Origin: Bacillus vallismortis
GTDB taxonomy: Bacteria; Bacillota; Bacilli; Bacillales; Bacillaceae
Length of the DNA stretch: 64,000 nucleotides
Assembly: GCF_040784915.1 (NCBI RefSeq)
Contig: NZ_CP160797.1
Location: forward strand, 2,718,137 to 2,782,136
Direction: 5' to 3'
The notes beneath the pieces are model-generated. The model was not told where the DNA came from and searched no databases. It saw nothing but the letters and a program-made list of their open reading frames with translations. How positions within the stretch are numbered: position 1 is the stretch's first letter; every line of letters begins with the position of its first letter. The position numbers were made by a program, and so were the translations under genes. Below, piece by piece: positions 15,922-25,883 of the stretch.

Positions 15922-16971
15922 ATGTGTAATCAACATCAAACTCGTGTATTAAGCGTATCACATGCAAAAGCCAAATTTGAGCAAACGACGATTGAGCGAA
16001 GAGAATTACAGCCGCATGATGTCTTAATCGATATAAAATTCAGCGGCATTTGCCATTCAGACATCCATAGCGCATTTGATGAATGGGGGGGAGGCATATT
16101 CCCAATGGTGCCCGGACATGAAATTGCCGGTGTCGTAACAGCTGTTGGATCAGAAGTGACTAAGTTTGCTGTCGGGGACCGCGTTGGTGTCGGCTGTTTT
16201 GTTGACTCCTGCGGAGAATGCGAATACTGTCTCAGCGGTGAGGAACAGTTCTGCACAAAGGGCGTTGTTCAAACTTATAACTCACTAGACTACGATGGAA
16301 ATCCGACGTATGGCGGGTACAGCCAAAAAATTGTTGTCACCGACAGATTTGTTGTCCGAATTCCAGACAGTTTGGAAATGGATGTTGCCAGTCCGCTATT
16401 GTGTGCAGGTATCACAACGTATTCCCCGCTGAAACACTGGAATGTTGGGCCTGGTAAAAAGGTTGCCATTGTAGGAGTTGGAGGTCTTGGACATTTGGCA
16501 ATTCAATTTGCACATGCGATGGGTGCAGAGGTAACCGTCCTGAGCCGCTCTTTGAATAAAAAAGAGGAAGCTCTGGAACTTGGGGCAGATCATTACTTTG
16601 CTACAAGTGACCCAGCGACATTCACTGCATTGTCCGGGCGTTTTGACGTGATCTTAAATACAGTATCCGCGAATCTTGATGTAGACGCCTATTTATCAAT
16701 GCTTCGTATTGACGGAACACTTGTAAATGTCGGAGCGCCCGCTGAGCAGGACACATACAGTGTGTTTTCCTTAATCATGGGACGCCGCAGCCTCGCAGGT
16801 TCTCTTGTCGGCGGTATTGCCGAAACTCAAGAGATGCTTGATTTCGCTGCTGAACATGGCATCGCACCTAAAATCGAAGTAATCCGCGCTGACCAAGTGG
16901 ACGAAGCATACGAACGTATCCTCCAAAGTGATGTCCGTTATCGATTTGTGATTGATATTTCCACATTATAA
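15922..16971 (+). CDS. adhA: NADP-type zinc alcohol dehydrogenase AdhA
   Basis: A 349-residue cinnamyl-alcohol-dehydrogenase-like enzyme that reduces toxic aldehydes. It shows the catalytic zinc site GICHSDIH and GHEIAG, structural zinc cysteines in [15 protein letters not shown] and the nucleotide fold GVGGLGHLA. Transcribed from an AdhR-controlled promoter; an AAAGGGTAGG site precedes the ATG. yraA follows after a terminator and probably receives read-through. Confidence 0.88.
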   Translation: MCNQHQTRVLSVSHAKAKFEQTTIERRELQPHDVLIDIKFSGICHSDIHSAFDEWGGGIFPMVPGHEIAGVVTAVGSEVTKFAVGDRVGVGCFVDSCGECEYCLSGEEQFCTKGVVQTYNSLDYDGNPTYGGYSQKIVVTDRFVVRIPDSLEMDVASPLLCAGITTYSPLKHWNVGPGKKVAIVGVGGLGHLAIQFAHAMGAEVTVLSRSLNKKEEALELGADHYFATSDPATFTALSGRFDVILNTVSANLDVDAYLSMLRIDGTLVNVGAPAEQDTYSVFSLIMGRRSLAGSLVGGIAETQEMLDFAAEHGIAPKIEVIRADQVDEAYERILQSDVRYRFVIDISTL

Positions 16972-16980
16972 TTCTAAAAA

Positions 16981-17018
16981 ATGGGTTAGTCCTTAAATGG
17001 GCTGACCCGCTTTTATTT
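16981..17018 (+). terminator. adhA terminator
   Basis: GGGTTAGTCC / GGGCTGACCC arms, then GCTTTTATTT. Confidence 0.7.
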
Positions 17019-17121
17019 AAAAGAAATTCACGAAAAACGATCTTCTTAAGCAAATGTTTTGAAGGCCGGTCAATCTTCCTGTTATTCTATGGGCATAAAG
17101 AGGGTATAGGAGGTTTTTTAT

Positions 17122-17631
17122 ATGAGCAAAAAAATTGCAGTTCTCGTTACAGACCAATTCGAAGATATCGAATATACAAGTCCGGTAAAAGCATACGAGG
17201 AAGCTGGCTATAGTGTCACAGCTATCGATTTGGAAGCTGGCAAAGAAGTTACCGGTAAGCATGGAGAGAAAGTAAAGATCGATAAAGCAATCTCAGAAGT
17301 GAATGCAAGTGAATTTGATGCACTTTTAATTCCTGGGGGATTCTCTCCGGATTTGCTCCGTGCAGATGATCGCCCTGGTGAATTCGTGAAAGCATTCGTC
17401 GAAAATGAAAAACCGGTTTTCGCTATTTGCCACGGCCCGCAAGTACTAATTGATACGGATCTCCTGAAAGGCAAAGATATCACAGGCTACCGCAGCATCC
17501 GCAAAGATTTAATCAATGCCGGCGCAAATTACAAAGATGCAGAAGTCATCGTCAGCCACAACATTGTCACAAGCAGAACACCTGATGATTTGGAAGCATT
17601 TAACCGCGAATCATTGAAGTTGTTGAAATAA
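17122..17631 (+). CDS. yraA: DJ-1/PfpI-family stress protein YraA
   Basis: A 169-residue single-domain DJ-1/PfpI protein with the nucleophile elbow AICHGPQ (Cys103, His104) and PGGFSPD. In B. subtilis it protects thiols and proteins during aldehyde stress. AGGAGG precedes the ATG. It follows adhA, in keeping with a shared role; a terminator separates them, so it may also have its own promoter. Confidence 0.85.
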   Translation: MSKKIAVLVTDQFEDIEYTSPVKAYEEAGYSVTAIDLEAGKEVTGKHGEKVKIDKAISEVNASEFDALLIPGGFSPDLLRADDRPGEFVKAFVENEKPVFAICHGPQVLIDTDLLKGKDITGYRSIRKDLINAGANYKDAEVIVSHNIVTSRTPDDLEAFNRESLKLLK

Positions 17632-17635
17632 TGAG

Positions 17636-17669
17636 AAGGCACAGACTGTTTAGGTCTGTGCCTTTTTTT
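17636..17669 (+). terminator. yraA terminator
   Basis: AAGGCACAGAC / GTCTGTGCCTT, then TTTTT. Converges with sacC. Confidence 0.8.
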
Positions 17670-17727
17670 AAGAAAAAATGTTGCTAGCCAGGTAATCGCG
17701 TTTGCTATATCACATGAACCCCTCTAT

Positions 17728-19761
17728 TTAAGATCCCTTATTTACATTCTGAAAGACAGCAGTTGCATCCCACACATTTAAGCCGAATTGACCTTCGGAG
17801 AATGTAGAATCATTCGTATCAATTACAAGACGATCATCTAAATAGATTTTGAAGTGATCACCCCGAGCCTCAGTTTTCAGATGATACTTTTTATTTACGT
17901 CTATCGGTGTTTTGTATTCGGCAATGACAGAAGCAGCACCGTTCTCAAATTTAAAGAATTTCACTAAGTCATGTTTCGCATCCACATTGGCAAGATAACC
18001 GTTTTGGGCATCTTTGTCAGAGCGAAACATAAGCGCTCCTGCCCCCCTTCCGTTTCCATCCTTAATAGTGATATCAGATTCATAGGTGAAGTCAGATCCG
18101 GATGCTGAAGACAAAATAAAGGAATCACCCTCCGATCTTCCTTGTTTTCCTTCAATTGTGTCGGCCCACGTGCCATTTACAGTCGTCCAGCCAGCCAAAT
18201 TAGAGATGAAAGGTGATGTTCCCCATACCTTTTTTAAAGGGTATATCTTTAAAGATTTCATCTTTACACCGCCATTCGCCGCATATAATTCAAGACCGTT
18301 GCTTGATCGATCCGGGAGAATGATATCGGTTATGACCTGCTGTCCGTCATTCCCAAATACTTCAACTGAAGAGCGGTCGACAAAAATGCGCATCTTTACC
18401 CTTCCATTTACCGGTTTCAGCGGAGCTGTTTGTTTTCCGGTGTTAAAGGTCGGATTAAAGGTGACGTTCCCCGACTCGCTCCGGTCAACGAACAGTTTGG
18501 CATTTTTTCGATCATAGCCGACTTTTGTGAATTGATTTCTGCCTGTTCGAACTTTAAAACCAAATTCAGCAGCTGAACGTGGTGTCACTTGAAATTCTGC
18601 ATGTAATTCATACGCATCTCCAGATAGGCCCGCTAACACATTTTGGCTTGTGGTCGATATGGTCTGATTCTTCCACTTTTTAGAGGTTCCGCGAATGGTT
18701 TGCAGCTCTTTTACTGGTGTTTGGACGACCCTGACTCCCCCAGTAAGCGTTTTCAATTTTAACTCTCTTGGAATGGACGCCGCACTTCTCCATGGGGAGG
18801 TAGGAACATCATTCGCATATTGCCAATTGCTCATCCACCCTAACCATAGCCGCCGGCCGTCTGAGGATGGAATATCGGACCAGGATACAGCCGCATAAAA
18901 GTCTTTGCCGTAATCCGTCCAGAGAACTTTGTTTGACGGATTTTCATTTTTAAAATGAGTTCCATCAAAGTCCCCTACAAAATATTGCATGCCTGATCCT
19001 CCCGAAACCGCTCCGTTTCCGACACTGACCTGCATCACCCATTTTTTTTGATTCGGATTGCCGTCTACCGGAAGCTCAAACAAATCCGGGCACTCCCATA
19101 CTCCCCCATGGCTCCCTTGTCCCTGTCCAAACTCACTTGCATATGTCCACTGCTTCAGATTTTTTGATGTATAAATGAGGATTCGGTCACCGGCCGCAAG
19201 CACCATCACCCACTTGTTTTCTTTTTCATACCAAAAGACCTTTGGATCGCGAAAATCTTTTTTTCCCGGGTTCGGAATGACAGGGTTGCCAGCGTATTTC
19301 GTCCACGTTCTTCCTTTGTCATTGCTATAAGCAATGCTTTGCACTTGATGGCCTTCCCTGTCCTGTGTATAAACAGCCACAAGCGGCTTCTCTTCGCCTG
19401 TTTGAAAACCGCTTGTGTTATTTCTATCTACAACTGCGCTTCCAGAAAAGATCGTGCCTTTGTCATCCGGAGCCAGCGCAACAGGAAGGTGCTTCCACGT
19501 AACCAAATCTTTGCTCACGGCATGCCCCCAATGCATGGGTCCCCACTGAAGTCCGTATGGATGGTATTGATAGAACAAGTGATATTCTCCAGCATAATAT
19601 ACCATCCCGTTTGGATCATTCATCCAGTTTGCCTCCGGCGTGAAATGATATTGAGGACGATAATCCTCATCATAGTAGCTTGAATCAGCTGCCTCAACCG
19701 AAAATGCCATAGTGAATAGCAGGGTGAACATGATGATGACTTGAGAAAGTCTCTTTTTCAT
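17728..19761 (-). CDS. sacC: Levanase SacC (secreted fructan hydrolase)
   Basis: Secreted GH32 enzyme of 677 residues that splits levan, inulin and sucrose to fructose. It has a signal peptide ending near residue 24 (FSVEA-A), the GH32 nucleophile motif WMNDPNG (Asp49), FRDPKV, and the acid/base motif WECPDL, then a beta-sandwich and a C-terminal fructan-binding LamG-like module from about residue 520. Start 19761 gives the right signal peptide; GAGGAG lies 14 bases upstream, rather far. It is the last gene of the lev operon, 160 bp after levG. Confidence 0.92.
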   Translation of the reverse strand: MKKRLSQVIIMFTLLFTMAFSVEAADSSYYDEDYRPQYHFTPEANWMNDPNGMVYYAGEYHLFYQYHPYGLQWGPMHWGHAVSKDLVTWKHLPVALAPDDKGTIFSGSAVVDRNNTSGFQTGEEKPLVAVYTQDREGHQVQSIAYSNDKGRTWTKYAGNPVIPNPGKKDFRDPKVFWYEKENKWVMVLAAGDRILIYTSKNLKQWTYASEFGQGQGSHGGVWECPDLFELPVDGNPNQKKWVMQVSVGNGAVSGGSGMQYFVGDFDGTHFKNENPSNKVLWTDYGKDFYAAVSWSDIPSSDGRRLWLGWMSNWQYANDVPTSPWRSAASIPRELKLKTLTGGVRVVQTPVKELQTIRGTSKKWKNQTISTTSQNVLAGLSGDAYELHAEFQVTPRSAAEFGFKVRTGRNQFTKVGYDRKNAKLFVDRSESGNVTFNPTFNTGKQTAPLKPVNGRVKMRIFVDRSSVEVFGNDGQQVITDIILPDRSSNGLELYAANGGVKMKSLKIYPLKKVWGTSPFISNLAGWTTVNGTWADTIEGKQGRSEGDSFILSSASGSDFTYESDITIKDGNGRGAGALMFRSDKDAQNGYLANVDAKHDLVKFFKFENGAASVIAEYKTPIDVNKKYHLKTEARGDHFKIYLDDRLVIDTNDSTFSEGQFGLNVWDATAVFQNVNKGS

Positions 19762-19921
19762 TTGTTTCTTCGCTCCTCTCTTCATGTTTGAACACTTCAA
19801 GAGAGACTGCTGCATAAGTTGGTCCGTTTCTGGCAATTCTCCTCTGTTTCGCTGTTATCCGAATGATTGATATGTGATAGACTGCCGCAGTTTCCCTCTT
19901 CTTTCTTACTTCACACAGAGC

Positions 19922-20749
19922 TTATGCTAAGAATCCAGCCCAATACCCAAGAATTCCGATGATAAAGATGCCGCATATAATGAGAAGAGGATTCACCCCT
20001 TTCCGCAGCATCCATGCCACCAATAACGTTAACCCTAGAGGCAGCGCCCCCGGCATGATGCTGTCTAACACATTTTGTACGGTTTGAACATCCACTTTTC
20101 CGCTTTCATCCTTAATCCTGGACACAACGATGGGAATGTTGATGGTGGTCCATTTGGAAACGAGAGCTCCCATTACAAATAATCCGAGAATCGAAGCGCC
20201 CTCTGTCAGCTTTTGAATGCGATTCCCCGCTAAATCCTGCAGAATCTCCATTCCTTTCACATAGCCATACTTTAATCCGTAATATTTTGTGCTTAATCTT
20301 ATGGCGTTCAGCAAGAAAAAGAATAGCAAAGGGCCGGCAATGTTTCCTCCTAAAGCAAGGGATGCCCCTAACGCAGCTAAGACCGGGCGAATCGTTCCCC
20401 AGAAAATCGGGTCGCCTACACCCGCTATCGGGCCCATCAAACCGATTTTCATTCCGCTGATCGCTTTTCCATCAATTCCTTTATTGTTCGCCATTTCTTC
20501 TTCCATGGCTGCCGTCACGCCAAATATAGGCGCTGTCAGCCACGGATGTGTATTAAACCATTCCAAATGCCGCTGCAAGGCTTCGTTTCTTTTCGCGCCG
20601 GGACCGTATAATTTTTTGATCGCCGGTATCATGACATAGCAATAACCCATGGCCTGCACACGTTCGAAGTTAAAGGAGCCGAGCAAAAAGTTTGAACGAA
20701 TAAACATGCTGAAAATTTCTTTTTTCGTTAATCGCTTTTCTTTCTCCAT
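19922..20749 (-). CDS. levG: Fructose PTS permease subunit IID (LevG)
   Basis: Mannose-type PTS membrane subunit IID, 275 residues, with family motifs FNFERVQAMGY, MGPIAGVGDP and an N-terminal KKEIFSMFIRS. Together with LevF it forms the fructose channel. Start 20749 is chosen because GGGGGG lies nine bases upstream; the ATG at 20758 touches it. Confidence 0.92.
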   Translation of the reverse strand: MEKEKRLTKKEIFSMFIRSNFLLGSFNFERVQAMGYCYVMIPAIKKLYGPGAKRNEALQRHLEWFNTHPWLTAPIFGVTAAMEEEMANNKGIDGKAISGMKIGLMGPIAGVGDPIFWGTIRPVLAALGASLALGGNIAGPLLFFFLLNAIRLSTKYYGLKYGYVKGMEILQDLAGNRIQKLTEGASILGLFVMGALVSKWTTINIPIVVSRIKDESGKVDVQTVQNVLDSIMPGALPLGLTLLVAWMLRKGVNPLLIICGIFIIGILGYWAGFLA

Positions 20750-20771
20750 CTTTTTCATCCCCCCTCATGGT

Positions 20772-21578
20772 TTAGGCATCAAGATCATCATCGTCATCAT
20801 AAACACCGACTTGGCCACTGTCAGATGCGGCGGCCACCGCTCCGTGCGCGGTATGTTTTTGCATCATCTGCTGGTATAAAAGCGCCAGACAGAGACCGAG
20901 GGCTCCAAATCCTACTAAGTTGAAATCGGTAAACGCTGCTAATAAGAAACCAATATAGAAAAATGGCTTTAAATATGGAATATTCATCATATTGATCACC
21001 ATGGCATATCCGACAACAACGATAATGCCTCCGCCTATTTGCAGCCCTTTTGTAATCACATCCGGAATATTGCCCAAGAACGCCTGAACAGCGCTGACAC
21101 TGATCAATGCGACAATCAAAGTCGGTATCATGACGCGAAGCGCTTGAAACACCATCGCAGTAATATGCATAATTTCAATTCCTTTTATATTCCCTTCTTT
21201 TGCGTATTGATCAGCGCGGTGAATGAAAAAGACAGTGATCGTCCGCACAAAAATCGTCAGCGCCTGACCAGCAGCTGCCAAAGCAACAGCTACGGCAATC
21301 CCTTCGCCAATTCCCTGATCAGCGGTAATAACTAAAATGGTTGAGATGACAGAGGCGATCGCTGTATCAGGCGCCATAGCAAGGCCGACGTTCATCCAGC
21401 CCAGCGCCATCAGCTCCAGTGTGCCGCCGAGAATAATGCCTGTTTTTAAATCCCCGAGCACCAAGCCAACCAGCGTGCAGGCCACAAGCGGCCGGTGTGT
21501 CTGCCCTTCATCCAATACACTTGCGATTCCGGTGATTGCTGCAATGATTAACAACAAAATAATTTGTAATGAAGACAT
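20772..21578 (-). CDS. levF: Fructose PTS permease subunit IIC (LevF)
   Basis: Mannose-type IIC, 268 residues, very hydrophobic, with GLVLGDLKTGIILGGTLELM and a cytoplasmic tail ending in an Asp run (DDDDDLDA). It sits between levE and levG with short gaps. Confidence 0.92.
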   Translation of the reverse strand: MSSLQIILLLIIAAITGIASVLDEGQTHRPLVACTLVGLVLGDLKTGIILGGTLELMALGWMNVGLAMAPDTAIASVISTILVITADQGIGEGIAVAVALAAAGQALTIFVRTITVFFIHRADQYAKEGNIKGIEIMHITAMVFQALRVMIPTLIVALISVSAVQAFLGNIPDVITKGLQIGGGIIVVVGYAMVINMMNIPYLKPFFYIGFLLAAFTDFNLVGFGALGLCLALLYQQMMQKHTAHGAVAAASDSGQVGVYDDDDDLDA

Positions 21579-21594
21579 ATTCTCATCCCCTTGA

Positions 21595-22086
21595 TTATTT
21601 TGTTACGTTCCGTAAAATCTGGACAAAGTCCTCGCTGGCATCTGAAGGCAGCTGCCTCAATTCCACTGTCACGCCCAGATCACTTAATGTTTCAAACGCC
21701 TTTATATCTTGCTCTGTGACGCTGACTGATTTTGTGATTTGCCTGCGGTGATTTTCAAAACGCATTCCTCCAACGTTTACTGTTTTGATCGGTACGCCTG
21801 CTTCTATAAGAGATACAATATCGGACGGATTTTCAAACAAGAGCATTGCCGTTACCCCTTCATAACGCGGACTATGAAACGCTTTTGCCATTTTTGAAAC
21901 CGAAACGGCACTCGCTTTTACATTTGAAGGCGCAACAGAAAGGATCAGCGCTTTTCTCATGTCGTCCTGTGCAATATCATCGGAGACAACGATAATTCGG
22001 TCTGCCGCATGGACTTTAATCCACCTTGTCAGGATTTGGCCGTGAATAAAGCGGTCATCAATTCTTGCTAACACAATGTTCATCAC
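21595..22086 (-). CDS. levE: Fructose PTS component IIB (LevE)
   Basis: Soluble mannose-type IIB of 163 residues; the phosphorylated His15 lies in RFIHGQILTRW. It takes phosphate from LevD and passes it to fructose; it also phosphorylates LevR to restrain it when inducer is absent. Start overlaps the levD stop by four bases. Confidence 0.92.
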   Translation of the reverse strand: MMNIVLARIDDRFIHGQILTRWIKVHAADRIIVVSDDIAQDDMRKALILSVAPSNVKASAVSVSKMAKAFHSPRYEGVTAMLLFENPSDIVSLIEAGVPIKTVNVGGMRFENHRRQITKSVSVTEQDIKAFETLSDLGVTVELRQLPSDASEDFVQILRNVTK

Positions 22087-22523
22087 AATTCATCCTCTCT
22101 TGTTTCTTGATTGGCTGTTTTTACTTTTTCTAAATGTTCACTGCACACTTGAAAGCTTTGCTGGCTCATTGCTTTTAAGTTGTTCAGCAAATCTTTAAGT
22201 GTCAGATGTTCTCTCAGGCTTAATACCTCCAGCAGAATCGGCAAGTTTACGCCGGCTGCCATATCCATTCTTTGATCTTCAGCAATGAAAGAAGCTGCCG
22301 CGTTATATGGCGTTCCTCCAAAAATGTCGACTAAAAAAAGCACTTCATTTTCTTCCGGAATGTCTTTGAGCGCCTGATGATATTTTTCTTGCAGTGTTTG
22401 AACTCCTTCTCCTTTAAAAAACGGCACTGCAATCAGGTTATTTTCTTCACCGAATATCATCCCTGAAGACTCTTTTAATGCTATGGGAAAATCTCCATGA
22501 CCACTGATAATAACTGAAATCAT
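22083..22523 (-). CDS. levD: Fructose PTS component IIA (LevD)
   Basis: Mannose-type IIA of 146 residues with the phosphorylated His9 in IISGHGDFP and a FLVDIFGGTPYN motif. First gene of levDEFG-sacC. Start 22523 leaves eight bases after AAAGGAG; the ATG at 22529 is too close. Confidence 0.92.
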   Translation of the reverse strand: MISVIISGHGDFPIALKESSGMIFGEENNLIAVPFFKGEGVQTLQEKYHQALKDIPEENEVLFLVDIFGGTPYNAAASFIAEDQRMDMAAGVNLPILLEVLSLREHLTLKDLLNNLKAMSQQSFQVCSEHLEKVKTANQETREDEL

Positions 22524-22562
22524 ATTCATTGCTCCTTTCCTGTTTTGTACACCCATATATAA

Positions 22563-22579
22563 TGCAAGGATCGTGCCAA
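22563..22579 (-). promoter_or_regulatory. Sigma-54 (SigL) promoter of the lev operon
   Basis: Minus strand TTGGCAC-N5-TTGCA is the -24/-12 pattern and matches the known lev promoter. It requires LevR. Confidence 0.9.
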
Positions 22580-22587
22580 CAAAGTTG

Positions 22588-22602
22588 TGTTAAGCGTTTT
22601 CA
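22588..22602 (-). promoter_or_regulatory. cre (CcpA site) at the lev promoter
   Basis: Minus strand TGAAAACGCTTAACA lies just upstream of the -24 element and resembles the cre consensus with one mismatch. A CcpA site is known at about -50 to -36 of this promoter in B. subtilis. Confidence 0.65.
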
Positions 22603-22657
22603 TTAAGTTTTCAGCAAATGACAGTCTATTGTTGAAACACTTGAAACCAAAAAAATA

Positions 22658-22694
22658 AACCTGTATTAAAATGGCGTTCCATTTAATACAGGTT
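22658..22694 (-). terminator. levR terminator
   Basis: AACCTGTATTAAATGG arms around AACG, then TTTATTTTTTT on the minus strand. The upstream activating site of LevR should lie between this and the cre; I see repeated TTTCAA motifs there but cannot define it. Confidence 0.75.
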
Positions 22695-22712
22695 CACATA
22701 AAAAAACCGCTT

Positions 22713-25529
22713 TTAAAACAGCTGGCCAGGCACTTCTTCAGCGAAGATGGCGGCAATAAATAATTTTTCATCATCACTTATGCGAAGTCCAAGCTTTTGT
22801 TCATATGGGGCTAATGTACGTTCTGTCACGTTCAGCATTCTTTTTAGCTGTTCATTTATTTCATCTTCCTCTGAGAAAGCTATCGGATTCTGCTTAATCA
22901 CCCTCTCAAAGGCGAAAGCCGTATGCATGATGACTTTGATTAAAACAGCATTATTGAAAATGACTCCCAGCTCATCTTGAACGGTTTGCAGCCACTCTAA
23001 TAACATCTCGATCATATGGTGGGGGTTCAAGAAGACAAGGTACTTTTTCAAGCTATCCTCGCAAAGCTCCCTGACAATGATATTCGCTTCGTTCAATCCA
23101 TTGCTCAAGGGGGTGCTTCCTTTGGTAATCGCCTGTTGAATCAGCTTCTCTCCCTCCCCTTCAATTAACACTTCTAAAGATACATGCGGAGCATTGATTT
23201 TAGGATCTTTCGTTCCGACTGTCGCAAGGATCTCATACTCTTTTTCAATTTCTTTTATGTTGTTTGCCAATTTAATGGATGAAACAGTCAATATGTGAAT
23301 CGGGGTATCAGAGGCCTTGTTTACGATCGTTGTCAGGATGTCTTCCAGCTTTTTGGCCGTCCCGCTGCCTGTCGTACAGATGGAAACCAATGCCTTCTTT
23401 TTGCCGGATGCTGCTGGCTGCCGCTCCCATAACTCAATAAAATCTTTCGTGACCGATTGATAGATCGCATGCAAATTTAAATTCAAATAGTTCACTTTTC
23501 TGACAGCATCCAGCACCATTGAGGTCGTCACATTGCTGATGGTTTTGATGGCAATGCCTGTCTTTTCCTCCAGCTTGCTTTCCAGCATCGCAAGTGACCC
23601 CATATCTACCAGCATTAAAACACCTTCCCCTTCGTCAACCTGTTTCATTTTTTCCGCTACGCATTCGATAATGTCCGAAGGTGAAACAGAAAGCGGCATA
23701 TCAACTGCTGCAATGGGAGTGCTTCCTAACAGTTCTGTCGCGACTTCAACCATTGAACTCGCCGTGCTATTTCCATGTGCAGCCACGATAATACCGACCC
23801 TTTTGTTCTCTTTTAACGATTTGATGGAATGAATCAGCATTGTTAAGTAGATAACTTCTATTTCCGGGATGGCCACTTTAAAATATTTCTGAATTTGATC
23901 TTTAAATATCATCGCCACCCGATATTCTTTCACATGAGTGTCACGGATTTCATCAGTCTCCTGTGTATTTAAAACATCAATTTGTTTTCCGCGCTTTAAA
24001 AATGCGTCAATATGCATACTCAAGAAATAAATAAATTTACGGTCAAATGTGCAAGCCAGCTCATGCTCAGCTATTTCTTTTAACTGTTTGGTCATTTGAA
24101 TCACGTCGTCTTCAACGAATGTCAGCAGGCTGTCCTTTTGAAACGCCCGATGATGAAAAAAACTTCTGACATGCAAATGGATATCAGTTAAGATGTACTG
24201 ATTAATATCCTTTTTGGATAATCCTTCTTTCATAAGGGTTTTCACTTTTTCCTCGATCAAATGATACAAGTTAAATGAGAGGTCTTCGTCAATTTTTGTT
24301 GTTTCATCTTCTACAATCGGAGAGATAATCGTTGTAATATTGACATATTCAGAAATAGCTTTGCTTCTTTGCATGTTTTTGCTGCTGGACATCCATTCTT
24401 GCTTGATTTCATCCGGCAGATCCCGAACAGTCAGTTCAATAACCTCATTTTTTTCAAGGTTGTGCAAAAACCCGTGTGCACAAACTAACTGGACATTTGA
24501 TTTCAGCTGTCCCACATTTCCAAATTTCGCAGAATGAATAAGCGCATTATAGACATCTATGTGCACACTCAGATTTTTCTTAATTCGCTCTGCTTCTTTC
24601 CCTAATAAAAACGTCGTCAGATCCACTCTTTCTTTAAGCGATCGTTCTTCAAGCGAAGGAATATGTATGGTCATTGGAATTCTTCGCAAAAATGTTTTCA
24701 ATAAAGCAGAACTCGGATTTTCTGTTGTGGCGGAAATAAACAATACGTTCGATGTTCGTTTATGTTCCGATTCCCCAAGCCGGTTATAAGAACCGCTGTC
24801 AATAAAATAAAACAGCATTTCCTGCCCCTCAGGAGGGAGACGGTGGATTTCATCCATAAAAAGAATGCCCCCATCAGCCTGTTCGACTAAGCCAGCCTTA
24901 TCCTCGCCGGCACCTGTAAATGAACCTTTTTTGTGTCCGAATAATTGAGATAGCAATAATTGAGGATTGTTGTAGTAATCTGCACAGTTAAATGTAATAA
25001 ATGGTGAGCCGGCCTTCAAAATGTCAGAGTAAATGGCAAACTGGTAAATACGGTTCGCAAAAAGGGATTTACCGGAACCAGTCGGCCCTAGGAGGAGCAT
25101 ATGCAGGCCGTTCGGCGGATAAAAAACAGCTGCTTTTGCCTGGGAAATGGCTTTCTTCAAACTGCCTTTTGCCCCAATCATAAGCTCTAGAGGATTCGTA
25201 GAAATAGGTTGTTGTTTCTGTTTGGAATTCCCGGAAAACGGCTCCAGGCTTTTCACTTCCATCAACTCGGTATCCCATTTCTTGTTGCACAATCTTTCCG
25301 CTATTTCGACTGGGATGTATCGCACAGGAAACGATTTTATTTTTATGACCTTTTTGGACCGGACGAGATTGTTCAACTCAAAACTGACATTGGACCGCTC
25401 CATTTTCAGCTGCTCAGCAATTTCCTTTGCCGAACTCCCCTGTACTTTTAAAAGATGATCTAAACTTGAATCATGAAAATTATGCATAAGCTGATGGTAT
25501 ATTTTATCTATTCTTTTCACGTCTATCAT
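22713..25529 (-). CDS. levR: LevR, sigma-54-dependent activator of the levanase operon
   Basis: A 938-residue regulator. Domains in order: N-terminal winged helix (about 1-75), NifA-type AAA+ ATPase with Walker A GPTGSGKS (148-155) and sigma-54 contact loop GSFTGA (202-207), PRD1 (about 450-560), EIIA-mannose-like domain (GIIVAAHGNSTASS near 590), an EIIB-like region and PRD2 near the C terminus. LevDE phosphorylate it to inhibit, HPr phosphorylates PRD/EII histidines to activate. Its length equals the strain 168 protein I remember. It is monocistronic; 25530-25850 upstream holds its promoter and a GGCC-stem hairpin (about 25602-25638) but no gene. Confidence 0.9.
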   Translation of the reverse strand: MIDVKRIDKIYHQLMHNFHDSSLDHLLKVQGSSAKEIAEQLKMERSNVSFELNNLVRSKKVIKIKSFPVRYIPVEIAERLCNKKWDTELMEVKSLEPFSGNSKQKQQPISTNPLELMIGAKGSLKKAISQAKAAVFYPPNGLHMLLLGPTGSGKSLFANRIYQFAIYSDILKAGSPFITFNCADYYNNPQLLLSQLFGHKKGSFTGAGEDKAGLVEQADGGILFMDEIHRLPPEGQEMLFYFIDSGSYNRLGESEHKRTSNVLFISATTENPSSALLKTFLRRIPMTIHIPSLEERSLKERVDLTTFLLGKEAERIKKNLSVHIDVYNALIHSAKFGNVGQLKSNVQLVCAHGFLHNLEKNEVIELTVRDLPDEIKQEWMSSSKNMQRSKAISEYVNITTIISPIVEDETTKIDEDLSFNLYHLIEEKVKTLMKEGLSKKDINQYILTDIHLHVRSFFHHRAFQKDSLLTFVEDDVIQMTKQLKEIAEHELACTFDRKFIYFLSMHIDAFLKRGKQIDVLNTQETDEIRDTHVKEYRVAMIFKDQIQKYFKVAIPEIEVIYLTMLIHSIKSLKENKRVGIIVAAHGNSTASSMVEVATELLGSTPIAAVDMPLSVSPSDIIECVAEKMKQVDEGEGVLMLVDMGSLAMLESKLEEKTGIAIKTISNVTTSMVLDAVRKVNYLNLNLHAIYQSVTKDFIELWERQPAASGKKKALVSICTTGSGTAKKLEDILTTIVNKASDTPIHILTVSSIKLANNIKEIEKEYEILATVGTKDPKINAPHVSLEVLIEGEGEKLIQQAITKGSTPLSNGLNEANIIVRELCEDSLKKYLVFLNPHHMIEMLLEWLQTVQDELGVIFNNAVLIKVIMHTAFAFERVIKQNPIAFSEEDEINEQLKRMLNVTERTLAPYEQKLGLRISDDEKLFIAAIFAEEVPGQLF

Positions 25530-25850
25530 CCTTTGTCCTTATTAGATAAGCCCTGAATATTCCGAATCTTCATGGCGGAAACATCTAATTCTACACTTCC
25601 AGAAAGGCCTCTATAGCAGATTGACATGCCGGCCTTTTATGCTTATGTGTTTAGAATGTTGAATCATTTACATCTCATATTAGTATTTTAGATTCGCGTT
25701 CCCCAGGGCTGGGCTCCTTCCAAAGTAATAATCAGTAAACAGTTTATCATTCTTGAGGAATGTAAAGATGCCAAAATCACGAATGACAAAAAATGAATCT
25801 TAAAGACTGGGTCAAATCACCTAAAATGCATCCAATTGAAACAAAGAAAT

Positions 25851-25880
25851 GGCGGACACTCTATGTGTGTCCGCCGCAGT
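25851..25880 (-). terminator. Terminator of the split unknown gene
   Basis: GGCGGACAC / GTGTCCGCC, then ATTTCTTTGTTT on the minus strand, 10 bp after the downstream stop at 25884. Confidence 0.7.
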
Positions 25881-25883
25881 GAT

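Noticed and set aside
19339..19683. 114-residue ORF antisense to sacC
   Set aside because: Shadow of a conserved GH32 gene; no independent signals.
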